From Candidatus Levilactobacillus faecigallinarum (GTDB lineage Bacteria; Bacillota; Bacilli; Lactobacillales; Lactobacillaceae), in assembly GCA_019113985.1 (NCBI GenBank), contig DXGJ01000028.1:1-52558 (forward strand): a stretch of 52,558 nt of DNA. The letters run 5' to 3'. This document shows, one piece after another, positions 1-7,611 of this stretch. The position numbers and the translations under genes are program-made. The notes below the pieces were generated by a model. It was not told the origin of the DNA, searched no databases, and worked only from the letters and a program-made list of their open reading frames with translations. Every line of letters starts with the position of its first letter. Within the stretch, counting starts at the first letter, position 1.

Positions 1-1
1 C

Positions 2-280
2 GATACAACCAAGGCCATAGCAGACGTTACCAGCGGTTCCCGGGAGATCGACAAACAATTAAACGACTTTTCCACTCAATTTCTCGTCCAATTCTGTCTA
101 GAATTGATGAGGCAAAGAAACGACGCCATTAAAAACTTAGTATCACCAGATAGCACCTTAGTTTTTATAATCCATTGGAAACTATATCTCACACCATTTA
201 AAGAATCTAAAGCAATTCGCCATAGTACTGTAATCCAGTCATCACAAATTACCCCATATCTTTTTGCTGGTAATTTCTAG
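2..280 (+). CDS. 3' end of an unidentified gene, open at the window edge
   Basis: One frame stays open for 92 codons from the first bases of the window to a TAG at 278-280, without a start codon near the edge, so the gene probably begins upstream. The first half reads like a normal hydrophilic protein (IADVTSGSREIDKQLNDF); the second half is aromatic and less protein-like, so a frameshift or decay is possible. It is AT-richer than the window average and lies just upstream of an integrase, which suggests it is cargo of the same integrated element. I do not recognise the family. An open frame this long is unlikely but not impossible by chance. Confidence 0.4.
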   Translation, partial: DTTKAIADVTSGSREIDKQLNDFSTQFLVQFCLELMRQRNDAIKNLVSPDSTLVFIIHWKLYLTPFKESKAIRHSTVIQSSQITPYLFAGNF

Positions 281-325
281 TTTTACTCTCCTACATACCT
301 ACCACCGCTGGTATGAAAGGATTTC

Positions 326-1489
326 GTGAATACCATGGCAAGCATCAAAAAATACACCAATAAAGATGGCGACACACGTTACATGTATCAAGCCTATCTG
401 GGTATTAATCCCCAAACCGGCAAGCCTAAAAAGACTTCACGTAGCGGCTTCAAGACAAAAAAAGAAGCCACCCTTGCCGCTTCCAGACTGGAACTGGAAG
501 CCAACAACGGTGACTTAAAACAAGCTAACAATATTCTATTTGAAACGGTCTACCATGAATGGTACGAGACTTACACCAATACCGTTCAGGAAAGCACCAC
601 CGTACGAGTTACGGGGATGTTCGATAGTCATATTCTACCAGCATTCGGTAGGAAACGCATTCGAACCATCACACTTAACAACGTTCAAACGGCCGTTAAT
701 GGCTGGTCTAAGGAAGTTAAGCGCAACTATAAGCGTTGGTATTACTACACCCGGCAAGTCTTCCAGTACGCATTAAAGTTGGGGTATATTGATACCGACC
801 CGGCTTCACTAGTGACTGTCCCCAAACCTGACCCAAATTGGCAGCGTGATAAGAATAAGTTTTGGACTAAACAACAAATGACCCACTTTTTCAGTTATAT
901 TGATCCCGTGGAAGAAGCCGAAAAGTACACACTATTCCGTGTGCTAGCCTACACTGGCATCCGCCGTGGCGAGTGCCTAGCCTTGACGTGGCAAGATGTC
1001 AATTTCAGCCAGTCAACCATGACTATCAATAAAACACTCACACAAGGTACTGGCGGCAAACAGATTATCCAGCCTCCTAAGACCAAGGCCGGTAAGCGTA
1101 CCATCCCCGTTGATGCTAAAACGTTAAGCCATCTCAAACACTGGCGACACGCTCAACAACGGTTGTATCTCATGTTAGGCTATAACACCATTCAGCCGGG
1201 GCAGCTGGTCTTTGCTAACCGTCTTAACGGCTACAAGTCCTTAAACACGCCCGGTAAGTGGCTGCATGGCATCATTGATGATAAGCCAAGCGAGTTCCCA
1301 CGAATTACAATTCATAAGTTCCGGCACACCTTCACTTCTCTTATGTTCGAATCCGGAGCATCCCTGAAAGAAGTACAAGGCCTGCTGGGGGATGCTGACG
1401 CGGCTACCGTCATGAATGTGTACACCCATGTAACAGGAGCCAAACGGAAAGAAGCCAGCGACAATTTTGCCCGTTTTATGTCCGAATAG
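326..1489 (+). CDS. int: tyrosine recombinase / phage-type integrase
   Basis: Site-specific tyrosine recombinase that would integrate and excise a prophage or genomic island. The N-terminal ~60 residues form the basic arm-site DNA-binding domain common in lactobacillus phage integrases, followed by a SAM-like core-binding domain (about 65-165) and a catalytic domain. Visible catalytic elements are the first Arg in TGIRRGE (~212), Lys in KTKAGKRTIPV, HKFRH (~329-333) and the Tyr nucleophile in NVYTHV (~366). The usual LGH before the Tyr is LGD, a variant common in this family. Length 387 is normal. GTG at 326 lies 5 nt after GAAAGG; an ATG at 335 giving MASIKKY is the more usual family start, so either is possible. 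A candidate attachment site lies about 95 bp downstream, suggesting that the element extends leftward out of the window. Confidence 0.95.
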   Translation: MNTMASIKKYTNKDGDTRYMYQAYLGINPQTGKPKKTSRSGFKTKKEATLAASRLELEANNGDLKQANNILFETVYHEWYETYTNTVQESTTVRVTGMFDSHILPAFGRKRIRTITLNNVQTAVNGWSKEVKRNYKRWYYYTRQVFQYALKLGYIDTDPASLVTVPKPDPNWQRDKNKFWTKQQMTHFFSYIDPVEEAEKYTLFRVLAYTGIRRGECLALTWQDVNFSQSTMTINKTLTQGTGGKQIIQPPKTKAGKRTIPVDAKTLSHLKHWRHAQQRLYLMLGYNTIQPGQLVFANRLNGYKSLNTPGKWLHGIIDDKPSEFPRITIHKFRHTFTSLMFESGASLKEVQGLLGDADAATVMNVYTHVTGAKRKEASDNFARFMSE

Positions 1490-1581
1490 GGGTAAATGGC
1501 ATTAAATATGGCATTAAGTTAGTTTTCAGGAACGCCAAAACACCTTATAAACACAGCATTTACAAGGTTTTCTAAAATATA

Positions 1582-1604
1582 GGCTTCAAACCCCGCCGGC
1601 TCCA
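1582..1604 (+). other. candidate attachment-site core resembling a tRNA 3' end
   Basis: A TTCAAAC motif like a tRNA T-loop is followed by 12 nt (CCCGCCGGCTCC) and A, the layout of a T-stem 3' strand, acceptor 3' strand and discriminator without an encoded CCA. The bases 5' of it do not complete a T-stem, so no whole tRNA is present. This is what remains at the int-side junction when an element inserts into the 3' end of a tRNA gene. The terminator at 1637-1667 would then be the original tRNA terminator. This is inference; a coincidental GC-rich match is possible. Confidence 0.4.
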
Positions 1605-1636
1605 TATAGACTTCATTCGGGATGAATAATCCCTGG

Positions 1637-1667
1637 AAACGCCGGTAATACGGCGTTTTTATTTTTA
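1637..1667 (+). terminator. Rho-independent terminator
   Basis: A 7-bp stem AACGCCG/CGGCGTT (1638-1644 and 1651-1657) with loop GTAATA is followed by a T-rich run. It lies downstream of the integrase and the putative attachment core on the plus strand. The rest of 1490-1823 holds no convincing gene. Confidence 0.75.
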
Positions 1668-1775
1668 CCCATTTTCCCACAATTAGCAGGCTTTGTGTAA
1701 AAATGATGACCAAAATGGTAACCGGGGAACCTTGACTTCGTCGTGCTTAACGCCCTTGCTTCCCTCCAATCCACT

Positions 1776-1817
1776 AAAGGCCCTGACCGCCTACCGCGCG
1801 TCAGAGCCTTTTTTTAC
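1776..1817 (+). terminator. convergent terminator hairpin
   Basis: A 12-bp stem, AAAGGCCCTGAC at 1776-1787 with GTCAGAGCCTTT at 1800-1811, is followed by seven T on the plus strand. It separates plus-strand transcription from the minus-strand phosphoesterase, and its minus-strand reading could also end that gene. Confidence 0.7.
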
Positions 1818-1823
1818 TTACCC

Positions 1824-2699
1824 TCAATTATGCACCAGGCGCTTTCCGTGTCCCGTAAACCGCAGGGCCCGGCTGACCATGGCCTCGGTCACCCGTTGCT
1901 CGCCATCGTACAGAACGCCGTTGATGGCCTTCTTAGTCTGGACGATTTTCCCGCTACCGTTCAGGGTCAACGCAAAGATGCCACTGTCGAAACGCTTCGA
2001 ACGGCTCCCATCGTTGATCAAGTAGCGTGGCACGTCGTGGGCGTTGGACTGCATCTTGATATACCCGTGGCTATGGACGCCCAGCCGTTGGACCGGCGTG
2101 TGGCCCGTGACGATGATTTTGCCCAGGTCGTTGTGGTGCCACTGCTCGTGCTTGCCCCGGCCCTCAAAGTAATAATCGCCGCGGATATCCAACAGGTCGC
2201 ACTTGCGCTGCCGCCGAAACGGTCGCTGCCAATTCAGACCTGCGTGGACCGCCACGATGCGGTCATTGCTCCAAGTCAGCGGCAAGCTTTCCAAAAATTG
2301 GGTGTAGCGCCGGAGCGGCTTGGCGTTCAAGGCCGCCGCCACCGCTACCAACTTGGTCGCAGTGATGCCCAGCTTATCCGCCAACTGGTGGCCGGCCTTC
2401 TCCCGCCATTCCGCATAGCCGTCACCATCCTGCTTGGCGGTCTCGACCCACAGTTCGTCGTGATTGCCCAACAAGGCCACATCCCCGCAACGCGCGACCC
2501 GGTCCATCAAGATGTCCAGCACCCCCAACGAGTCCAGCACGTTGGTCTCGGTATGGTCGCTAAAGTGCCGCTTGGCCTTGCCGTCAATGTAGTCGCCGAT
2601 AAACACGATTTTATTTTGACAAATCATGGGGTCCGCCAACAGGACTTGCAAGTCGTCCGCCGCCGAATGAATGTCCCCAATAAAGGTAATTTTCGTCAT
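1824..2699 (-). CDS. calcineurin-like metallophosphoesterase (paralogue A)
   Basis: Predicted cytosolic metal-dependent phosphoesterase. The two-metal site motifs are in order: GDIHS near the N-terminus, GDYID, GNHDE, an internal VHAG and a late TGHTPV. The physiological substrate cannot be told from sequence; relatives include protein phosphatases and dinucleotide-polyphosphate hydrolases. The frame is open from a GTG at 2708, but ATG at 2699 follows GAAGTGG at good spacing and gives MTKITFIGDIHS, so it was chosen (291 aa). A close paralogue lies at 6037-6873 on the same strand, sharing long blocks such as RHFSDHTE and VLDILMDRVA. The two flank a MutS2-like gene and a permease, suggesting a local duplication or an old insertion between tandem copies. 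Confidence 0.9.
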   Translation of the reverse strand: MTKITFIGDIHSAADDLQVLLADPMICQNKIVFIGDYIDGKAKRHFSDHTETNVLDSLGVLDILMDRVARCGDVALLGNHDELWVETAKQDGDGYAEWREKAGHQLADKLGITATKLVAVAAALNAKPLRRYTQFLESLPLTWSNDRIVAVHAGLNWQRPFRRQRKCDLLDIRGDYYFEGRGKHEQWHHNDLGKIIVTGHTPVQRLGVHSHGYIKMQSNAHDVPRYLINDGSRSKRFDSGIFALTLNGSGKIVQTKKAINGVLYDGEQRVTEAMVSRALRFTGHGKRLVHN

Positions 2700-2811
2700 A
2701 ATATCCACTTCGTTTCGTTGGTCTATCCCCCATTATACCGGTTAATTATGGTGAAACAATCATTAATTTAAGGTATCCCAAAGATTGCATAGACCGGCTC
2801 AGTCATTTCGC

Positions 2812-2850
2812 CTAAAAAAGGATGGCCACCTCACTGTGACCATCCTGGTT
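2812..2850 (-). terminator. terminator of the MutS2-like gene
   Basis: Read on the minus strand, GGATGGTCAC pairs with GTGGCCATCC, followed by six T. It lies just past the stop codon of the MutS2-like gene at 2856. Confidence 0.8.
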
Positions 2851-2855
2851 ATGAT

Positions 2856-4382
2856 TTATTCCGTTGTTTTTAGTTGGTCCTTCGCTAACGCCAAAATCTC
2901 GGGCTTTAACCCGATGCGCTCAGCCAACCACATGGCTTCACTGGCCCCGACTTGGTTCAACAGGAGCCGGTATTCCGGTTCCAGCGTTTGCCGGTCGAAG
3001 GCCATCGCGCCGGTCATGAAGTGCGGTTCAGCGACCGCGTAGTCCTTGATGCCGGTGTAGTGGGTGGTGACCACCAACTTGGCCCCCTGGTCGATCAGAT
3101 ACTGGATGATGGCGATGCCCAGGGCCGTCCCCTCTTCCGGGTCGGTCCCGCTGCCGATTTCATCTAGCAAAATCAAAGCGTTGGGCCGCAACTCGTTGGT
3201 AATCCCCACCAACGTGGTCATTTCACCCGAGAAGGTACTCAGTTGGGCAGCCATGTTCTGCTGGTCCCCAATGTCGATGGAAACCTGGTCAAAGACCGCC
3301 AGCTCGGTCCCCGGGTCGGCGGGAATCTCCAGGCCCAGCTTGACCATCATTGAGAACAACGCAATGGTCTTCAAGACCACGGTCTTCCCGCCGGAGTTCG
3401 CCCCGGTGATCATCAGACTCTGGTCGGCCGCCAGGTCCACGTTCAACGGCACCGCGTTTTCACCCAACAACGGGTGACGGCCATTGATGATGTGAATCAC
3501 CTGCCGGTCGTTCAACTTAGGCCGAATCGCATCATGCTCCAGGCCGTATTGTCCGCGGGCAAAAATCTGGTCCAGCTCACTCAACAGCTCAATCTGCTTC
3601 TGCAGGTCGCGCCAGTGGTCCTCGACGTCGCCGGTCATGGTCGCCAGAATCTGGTAAACTTCGCCCTCTTCGGCGTCCAGCGTTGCGGCAAGCTCCAGGC
3701 CAGTCTTGGTGACCGTGCTGGGTTCAAAGAAGACCGTCGAGCCGGTCGCGGATTGGCCCATGACCGTCCCCTTAAACTTATGCTTGTAGGTCGCCTTCAG
3801 CTGAACACAGTAGTGTTGGTCGCGCCGAATTAGCTGTTTGCCCTGCAGTTCGTGGTTATGCTTCGAGATGAACTGACCCAGCTGTTGCTGAATCTGGTGG
3901 GACTGTTTGTCCTTATCCTTGCGCAACTTTGCCAGTTCCGGCGTGGCGTCGTCGCGAATCCCGTTTAAATCCAGCACGTCGTCCAGCCGGTCACGTAGCC
4001 CGTTCAACGGGGGCTGCTTCGCCAACAACGCCATCAGCTGGGGAATGTCCTGCTCGTGTTGCCGCAAAACGATGCCCAGCCGGCGCCAGTTGACCAGTGT
4101 ATCCTGAACCGCCTTGAGTTGTTCGACCGTTAACAGGCGCCCCTGGTCCAGCTTGGTACGGATTACCGTAATCTGGTCCAGGTTATAAAAGGTCAGCAAG
4201 ACGTCCTGGGCCAACAGGTCGTGAGCTTCGTGGGTCAGCGCTAACGCGTTCTTGACCCCGGCCAGGTCGTCCTGGACCGGCGTCTGCCGCAGCTGTTCGG
4301 CGGCGTAATCACTGTGGGTCAGGCCGGCGACCGCGTTTAAAATCGTATCGAGTTGTAAAGTTTCTTGAATCGTTTTATCCAT
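2856..4382 (-). CDS. MutS2-like ABC ATPase lacking KOW and Smr domains
   Basis: 508-aa MutS-superfamily protein. The lever/clamp region covers about residues 1-300, with the MutS2-like block ATGSTVFFEP; the ATPase follows with Walker A TGANSGGKT (~325-333), Walker B LILLDEIGSGTDPEEG (~402-417) and THYTGIKDYA. Full MutS2 is near 780 aa and continues into KOW and Smr domains; this protein stops just after the ATPase, so it is a short paralogue type, not the housekeeping mutS2. No frameshift is visible. Bacillus MutS2 is known to split collided ribosomes; a ribosome-linked job here is inference, supported by the attenuator-like leader upstream. Start ATG 4382 has AAGGAG 5 nt upstream; a longer frame to 4403 has no such site. 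Confidence 0.88.
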   Translation of the reverse strand: MDKTIQETLQLDTILNAVAGLTHSDYAAEQLRQTPVQDDLAGVKNALALTHEAHDLLAQDVLLTFYNLDQITVIRTKLDQGRLLTVEQLKAVQDTLVNWRRLGIVLRQHEQDIPQLMALLAKQPPLNGLRDRLDDVLDLNGIRDDATPELAKLRKDKDKQSHQIQQQLGQFISKHNHELQGKQLIRRDQHYCVQLKATYKHKFKGTVMGQSATGSTVFFEPSTVTKTGLELAATLDAEEGEVYQILATMTGDVEDHWRDLQKQIELLSELDQIFARGQYGLEHDAIRPKLNDRQVIHIINGRHPLLGENAVPLNVDLAADQSLMITGANSGGKTVVLKTIALFSMMVKLGLEIPADPGTELAVFDQVSIDIGDQQNMAAQLSTFSGEMTTLVGITNELRPNALILLDEIGSGTDPEEGTALGIAIIQYLIDQGAKLVVTTHYTGIKDYAVAEPHFMTGAMAFDRQTLEPEYRLLLNQVGASEAMWLAERIGLKPEILALAKDQLKTTE

Positions 4383-4455
4383 GTGTTCTCCTTGGTAAGT
4401 CAAGACAATGGAGAACTGGTCCGTCCATTGTCTCGTCCTAATGCTTTCGGGACGG
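4383..4455 (-). promoter_or_regulatory. candidate ermC-type translational attenuator
   Basis: Four segments in the leader RNA can pair in two exclusive ways. Segment 1, CCGUCC inside the leader ORF (4450-4455), complements GGACGG (4421-4426). The arm containing it, GACAAUGGA (4424-4432), alternatively pairs perfectly with UCCAUUGUC (4404-4412). GUUCUCC (4410-4416), which overlaps that arm, complements GGAGAAC (4385-4391), which holds the Shine-Dalgarno AAGGAG; with a one-base bulge, UUG/CAA extends this helix. A ribosome stalled on the leader ORF would mask segment 1, favour the middle helix and free the ribosome binding site. There is no T-run, so translation rather than transcription would be controlled. 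Confidence 0.65.
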
Positions 4456-4479
4456 CGTCAGACAGATTACCGCACTCAT
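4438..4479 (-). CDS. 13-codon leader peptide upstream of the MutS2-like gene
   Basis: ATG at 4479 opens a 13-codon ORF, MSAVICLTPSRKH, ending in TAG at 4438-4440. A near-perfect Shine-Dalgarno GAGGAG (4488-4493) sits 8 nt upstream. A promoter lies just beyond it, so the ORF is the first thing translated on the message. It ends 55 bp before the MutS2-like start codon. Codons 9-10 contain the CCGUCC segment of the candidate attenuator. The size, position and pairing match leader peptides of drug-inducible resistance genes; the inducing signal is unknown. Confidence 0.65.
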   Translation of the reverse strand: MSAVICLTPSRKH

Positions 4480-4513
4480 TAACGTCACTCCTCGTCTAAA
4501 ATCGAATACTCCC

Positions 4514-4542
4514 AGAATAGCATGTTCGGCGGATGGGTTCAA
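4514..4542 (-). promoter_or_regulatory. promoter of the leader ORF and MutS2-like gene
   Basis: TTGAAC (4537-4542) and TATTCT (4514-4519) are separated by exactly 17 nt. Transcription would start near 4507, giving a leader of about 125 nt before the MutS2-like start codon. Confidence 0.6.
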
Positions 4543-4552
4543 ACGCCAGGCA

Positions 4553-4587
4553 CCTAAAAAAGGCCGCCGCGATTACCCGCAACGACC
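4553..4587 (-). terminator. terminator of the amino-acid permease gene
   Basis: On the minus strand GGTCGTTGCG pairs over 10 bp (three G-T wobbles) with CGCGGCGGCC around loop GGTAAT, then six T. It isolates the permease from the downstream leader promoter. Confidence 0.75.
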
Positions 4588-4594
4588 GACTTTT

Positions 4595-5875
4595 TCAATC
4601 TATCGACGACCGGTGCCGGCCCATCAGGAAATAAAACGGCATGGCGATGACCAGGCAACCCAGCCCCATGACCAGCTGGAAGACCGAGGCCTTCGACAAC
4701 AACCACAGGCTGACCACCACCGCCAAGACCGGCAGGACCGGCCCCAGGGGAATCCGAAACTGGTTTGCCGTTTGCGGTTTGCGCCGCCGGAAAATCAGCA
4801 CCGCCAGAATCGTGGGGATGTACTGGGCGAACCGCGAGACCACCGAAATGGCGGCCAACGTCTGGAAAGTCCCCGAGATAGCGAGCGGGTAGGCAATCAG
4901 AAATGACACCAGCATGGCCACCGCGGGCACACCCTGGCGGTTCCGGTAACCGACCACCTTGGGCATCACGCCGTTATCGGCCATCGACGCCCCGATTCGC
5001 GGCAGGTAAAACGACTGGGCCGTTGCGATGCCCAGAATCGACACGATGGTCCCCACCGCAACGATAGCCTTACCGACCGGCCCCAACATCAGCGCCAGGC
5101 CATCCTGGAGCGGCGCACTGCTGGTTGCCAATCGATCACCCAACACGCCAATCGAAACCACCTGAATCGCCATGTAGAGCAACGCGACCACCGCCAGGAC
5201 CACCATGATGGCCAGTGGAATCGTTCGCTGCGGATTTTTAAATTCCTGTGCGGCAATCGCCAGGGCTTCGAACCCGGTGAAGGCGTAGAAAATCAGAATC
5301 GCCGCCGAGCCAAACGCACTCGAAAAGCCGGTGGTGGTCACCACGAACGGCGTGAAGTGGGCCCCGTTCACGAAAAAGGCCCCGACCACCACGAAAATCA
5401 CCAGCGGCACTAATTTCGCAATCGTCACCACGTTATTGACCAGCTTGGTCAGCGTCACACCGGCTATGTTCACCAGTGTCAATGTCCCCAGCAACACCAG
5501 AATCAGCAGGTCCTTCCAGAGCGGCTGCGTCAGGACCGGCCAGATGGCGCCTAGCGCCGTGACGAAGGCGTTGGACATGGTCGCCCAGGCGATGATACTG
5601 ATGGCCCAGACGCTAAAGCCGACCTCATAGCCCACGAAGTCCCCGAAGGCCTCCTTGGCATAGAGGTACGGCCCGCCGTTGTCCTTGAAATAGGTCGCAT
5701 CCTCCGCGTAACACAACGCAATCGACACGATTAGTAGCATGTCAAACACAAAAACCAGCAAACTAGCTGGCCCAATCATCTGTTCCGCCTGACCGGGCAA
5801 CAGGAAAATCCCCGATCCAATAATCGAGTTGATTCCCAGTAAAATCACACTTAGCATCCCAAATTTTGCTTTCAC
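4595..5875 (-). CDS. APC-superfamily amino-acid permease
   Basis: Polytopic membrane transporter of the amino acid-polyamine-organocation superfamily, with about 12 hydrophobic segments. The hallmark GINSIIGSGIFLLPG in the first helix forms the substrate-binding unwound segment. The substrate cannot be assigned. The frame opens at a TTG (5890), but GTG at 5875 follows the GGGGGATGG box and gives MKAKFGMLSVILLG, the usual family start, so it was chosen (about 426 aa). It is monocistronic, with a terminator at each end. Confidence 0.9.
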   Translation of the reverse strand: MKAKFGMLSVILLGINSIIGSGIFLLPGQAEQMIGPASLLVFVFDMLLIVSIALCYAEDATYFKDNGGPYLYAKEAFGDFVGYEVGFSVWAISIIAWATMSNAFVTALGAIWPVLTQPLWKDLLILVLLGTLTLVNIAGVTLTKLVNNVVTIAKLVPLVIFVVVGAFFVNGAHFTPFVVTTTGFSSAFGSAAILIFYAFTGFEALAIAAQEFKNPQRTIPLAIMVVLAVVALLYMAIQVVSIGVLGDRLATSSAPLQDGLALMLGPVGKAIVAVGTIVSILGIATAQSFYLPRIGASMADNGVMPKVVGYRNRQGVPAVAMLVSFLIAYPLAISGTFQTLAAISVVSRFAQYIPTILAVLIFRRRKPQTANQFRIPLGPVLPVLAVVVSLWLLSKASVFQLVMGLGCLVIAMPFYFLMGRHRSSID

Positions 5876-5970
5876 AAAACCATCCCCCAAACCGTTTCTT
5901 TACATATCCGTTAGTTTCCTATTCTACGGCATTTCAGCCACAACGGGGGAAAATAATGTTTACCGACCCT

Positions 5971-6012
5971 AAATAGCCCTCACCGACTGATTGGTGAGGG
6001 CTATTTTTAGTA
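5971..6012. terminator. terminator downstream of phosphoesterase B
   Basis: A 14-bp perfect stem, AAATAGCCCTCACC (5971-5984) with GGTGAGGGCTATTT (5993-6006), has short T-rich flanks on both strands. It ends the minus-strand phosphoesterase gene. Confidence 0.8.
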
Positions 6013-6036
6013 GATTCACTTTTAATTTTCACACCG

Positions 6037-6873
6037 CTAATCCGCCAAATCTGCTTCGGTCAGCGGCTGGTCACCGTCATAAAGTTGGCCCTTCACCGCC
6101 CGTTTCTTTTGGATCACCTGTCCGTCGGCCGCCAGGGTCAGGGCAAAAACGCCACCATCAACGGCGCCGGAACGGCTGCCCGAATCGATCAGGTAACGCG
6201 GCACGTCGTCGTGACTGGCCGTCATCTTGATGTACCCGATCCCGTTGGTTTGTAAAAACTGGACCGGGGTATGGCCGGTGACGATGACCTTGCCCAAGTC
6301 GTTGCGGTGCCAGCCCTCCGCGTGATGGTCGTCGTCCTTGAAGTAGTAGTCGCCCCGAATCCACAAGAGGTCATCGCGTTCCTGTTGTGCCAGCGTGTTA
6401 TGCCAGTTCAGCCCGGCGTGGACCGCCAGAATCGCGTCATTCTCCCAGGTGATGGGTCGCTGGTTCAAGAAATCCGTGTAGGCCCGGAGCGGCGCGGCGT
6501 TCAGAGCATCGGCCACCTGAAAAAGGCCGTCCCCGGTAATCCCCAGTCGCGCCCAGGTGTGCTCCCCACCGTTTAACTTCCAGGTCTCATAGGCATCCCG
6601 GTCACGCCGCGCAGTCGCTATCCAGAAGTCGTCGTGGTTGCCCAGCAAGGCCTGGTCCCCGTGATGGGCGACCCGGTCCATCAGGATGTCCAGCACCGCC
6701 AACGGGTCGACCACCATGGGTTCGGTATGGTCGCTGAAGTGCCGGGTGGTCAACCCATCAATGTAGTCTCCCAGAAAAACGATGTGACTGTCCAAAATTA
6801 CCGGGTCGGTCAACAGGGTCCGCAGATCATCGGCCCCCGAATGAATGTCCCCGACAAAGGTTACCTTTTCCAT
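6037..6873 (-). CDS. calcineurin-like metallophosphoesterase (paralogue B)
   Basis: 278-aa cytosolic phosphoesterase, a clear paralogue of the protein at 1824-2699. It has the same ordered metal-binding motifs: GDIHS, GDYID, GNHDD, VHAGLNWH and TGHTPV. The two proteins align end to end, and differ most in the segment after GNHD, which may shape substrate choice. ATG 6873 was chosen because AGGTGG lies 6 nt upstream and the product starts MEKVTFVGDIHS; the longer frame to 6918 adds a lysine/arginine-rich stretch without a ribosome binding site. The biological substrate is unknown. Confidence 0.9.
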   Translation of the reverse strand: MEKVTFVGDIHSGADDLRTLLTDPVILDSHIVFLGDYIDGLTTRHFSDHTEPMVVDPLAVLDILMDRVAHHGDQALLGNHDDFWIATARRDRDAYETWKLNGGEHTWARLGITGDGLFQVADALNAAPLRAYTDFLNQRPITWENDAILAVHAGLNWHNTLAQQERDDLLWIRGDYYFKDDDHHAEGWHRNDLGKVIVTGHTPVQFLQTNGIGYIKMTASHDDVPRYLIDSGSRSGAVDGGVFALTLAADGQVIQKKRAVKGQLYDGDQPLTEADLAD

Positions 6874-7131
6874 CTCTGCCACCTGCTTTCGCTTGATACC
6901 CCGATTATACCCAGTCACCGCCAGCCAGCAAACCGTTTGGGCTCTGATGGTCCCAACTGGGAAAATTAATAACCAAAATGGTTTATTTTTGGGGAGGTTA
7001 ATTACGCACTGTCATCCGCAAATAAGTCTATACTGATGATAAATTACGTGATAAGCGAGATGAGCCAGATGGTCAAAGCACGTTTAGCAGCAATCATGCC
7101 AAAATTCTAATAAATAAAGGATGCGTGATTG

Positions 7132-7554
7132 ATGATTGCTTATAACTTTCAAAAACCTCAGTTTCTAACCGACGACCAAATTATTGCCCTCTACGCCAGT
7201 GTTGGCTGGACGGCCTATACGCAGCGACCGAAAAACACCCTAGCGGCCCTAGCCAATTCGACCGTGCTCTGGGCAACCACGGCCCAGCAACTCGTGGGCC
7301 TCGCCCGCGGTGTCACCGATGGCCACACGATTCTCTACGTCCAGGATATTCTGGTCGCACCGGACTATCAGCGCCACCAGTTGGGCAGTCAGCTGGTCCA
7401 CCGATTACTCGACCATTACCAAAATGTCGGTCAAACCGTCCTCATCACTGACCCCGATGCGGCCACCGCGGCCTTCTATCGGTCACTAGATTTCCACGAC
7501 GTCACCCCACAAGATTACGGCCGCGCCTTCGTGCTTGACCGCCGGTACCACTAA
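7132..7554 (+). CDS. GNAT-family N-acetyltransferase
   Basis: 140-aa single-domain acetyltransferase that would move acetyl from acetyl-CoA to an unknown amine. The central GNAT elements are visible: LYVQDILVAPDYQRHQLGSQLV (strand 4, then the acetyl-CoA-binding Q-x-x-x-x-G turn) and the C-terminal AAAFYRSLDFHD with its Tyr. ATG 7132 is preceded by AAAGGATG at slightly long spacing; TTG 7129 is an alternative. A TATACT box at 7029-7034 could be its -10 element, giving a ~90-nt leader. A hairpin terminator follows. Confidence 0.85.
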   Translation: MIAYNFQKPQFLTDDQIIALYASVGWTAYTQRPKNTLAALANSTVLWATTAQQLVGLARGVTDGHTILYVQDILVAPDYQRHQLGSQLVHRLLDHYQNVGQTVLITDPDAATAAFYRSLDFHDVTPQDYGRAFVLDRRYH

Positions 7555-7562
7555 CCACTTAG

Positions 7563-7602
7563 GAACGCCACAACCCGACCCTCGATGCTGTGGCGTTCTT
7601 TA
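7563..7602 (+). terminator. terminator of the GNAT gene
   Basis: GAACGCCACA pairs with TGTGGCGTTC across a loop of about 15 nt, followed by TTT. It is correctly placed after the plus-strand acetyltransferase. Confidence 0.75.
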
Positions 7603-7611
7603 GGCTGTACA

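Noticed and set aside
1582-1604. 3' end of tmRNA (ssrA)
   Set aside because: Known Firmicutes tmRNA ends in an acceptor complementary to GGGGACG; this sequence would need GGAGCCG, and no tmRNA body is present.
1743-2771. 342-codon plus-strand frame opposite the first metallophosphoesterase
   Set aside because: It mirrors a well-supported gene on the other strand, has no ribosome binding site and matches no protein logic. GC-rich codons of the real gene leave the opposite frame open.
7036-7110. 24-codon frame MINYVISEMSQMVKARLA upstream of the GNAT gene
   Set aside because: Its ATG overlaps the end of the likely -10 box and so lies at or before the transcription start, and there is no ribosome binding site.
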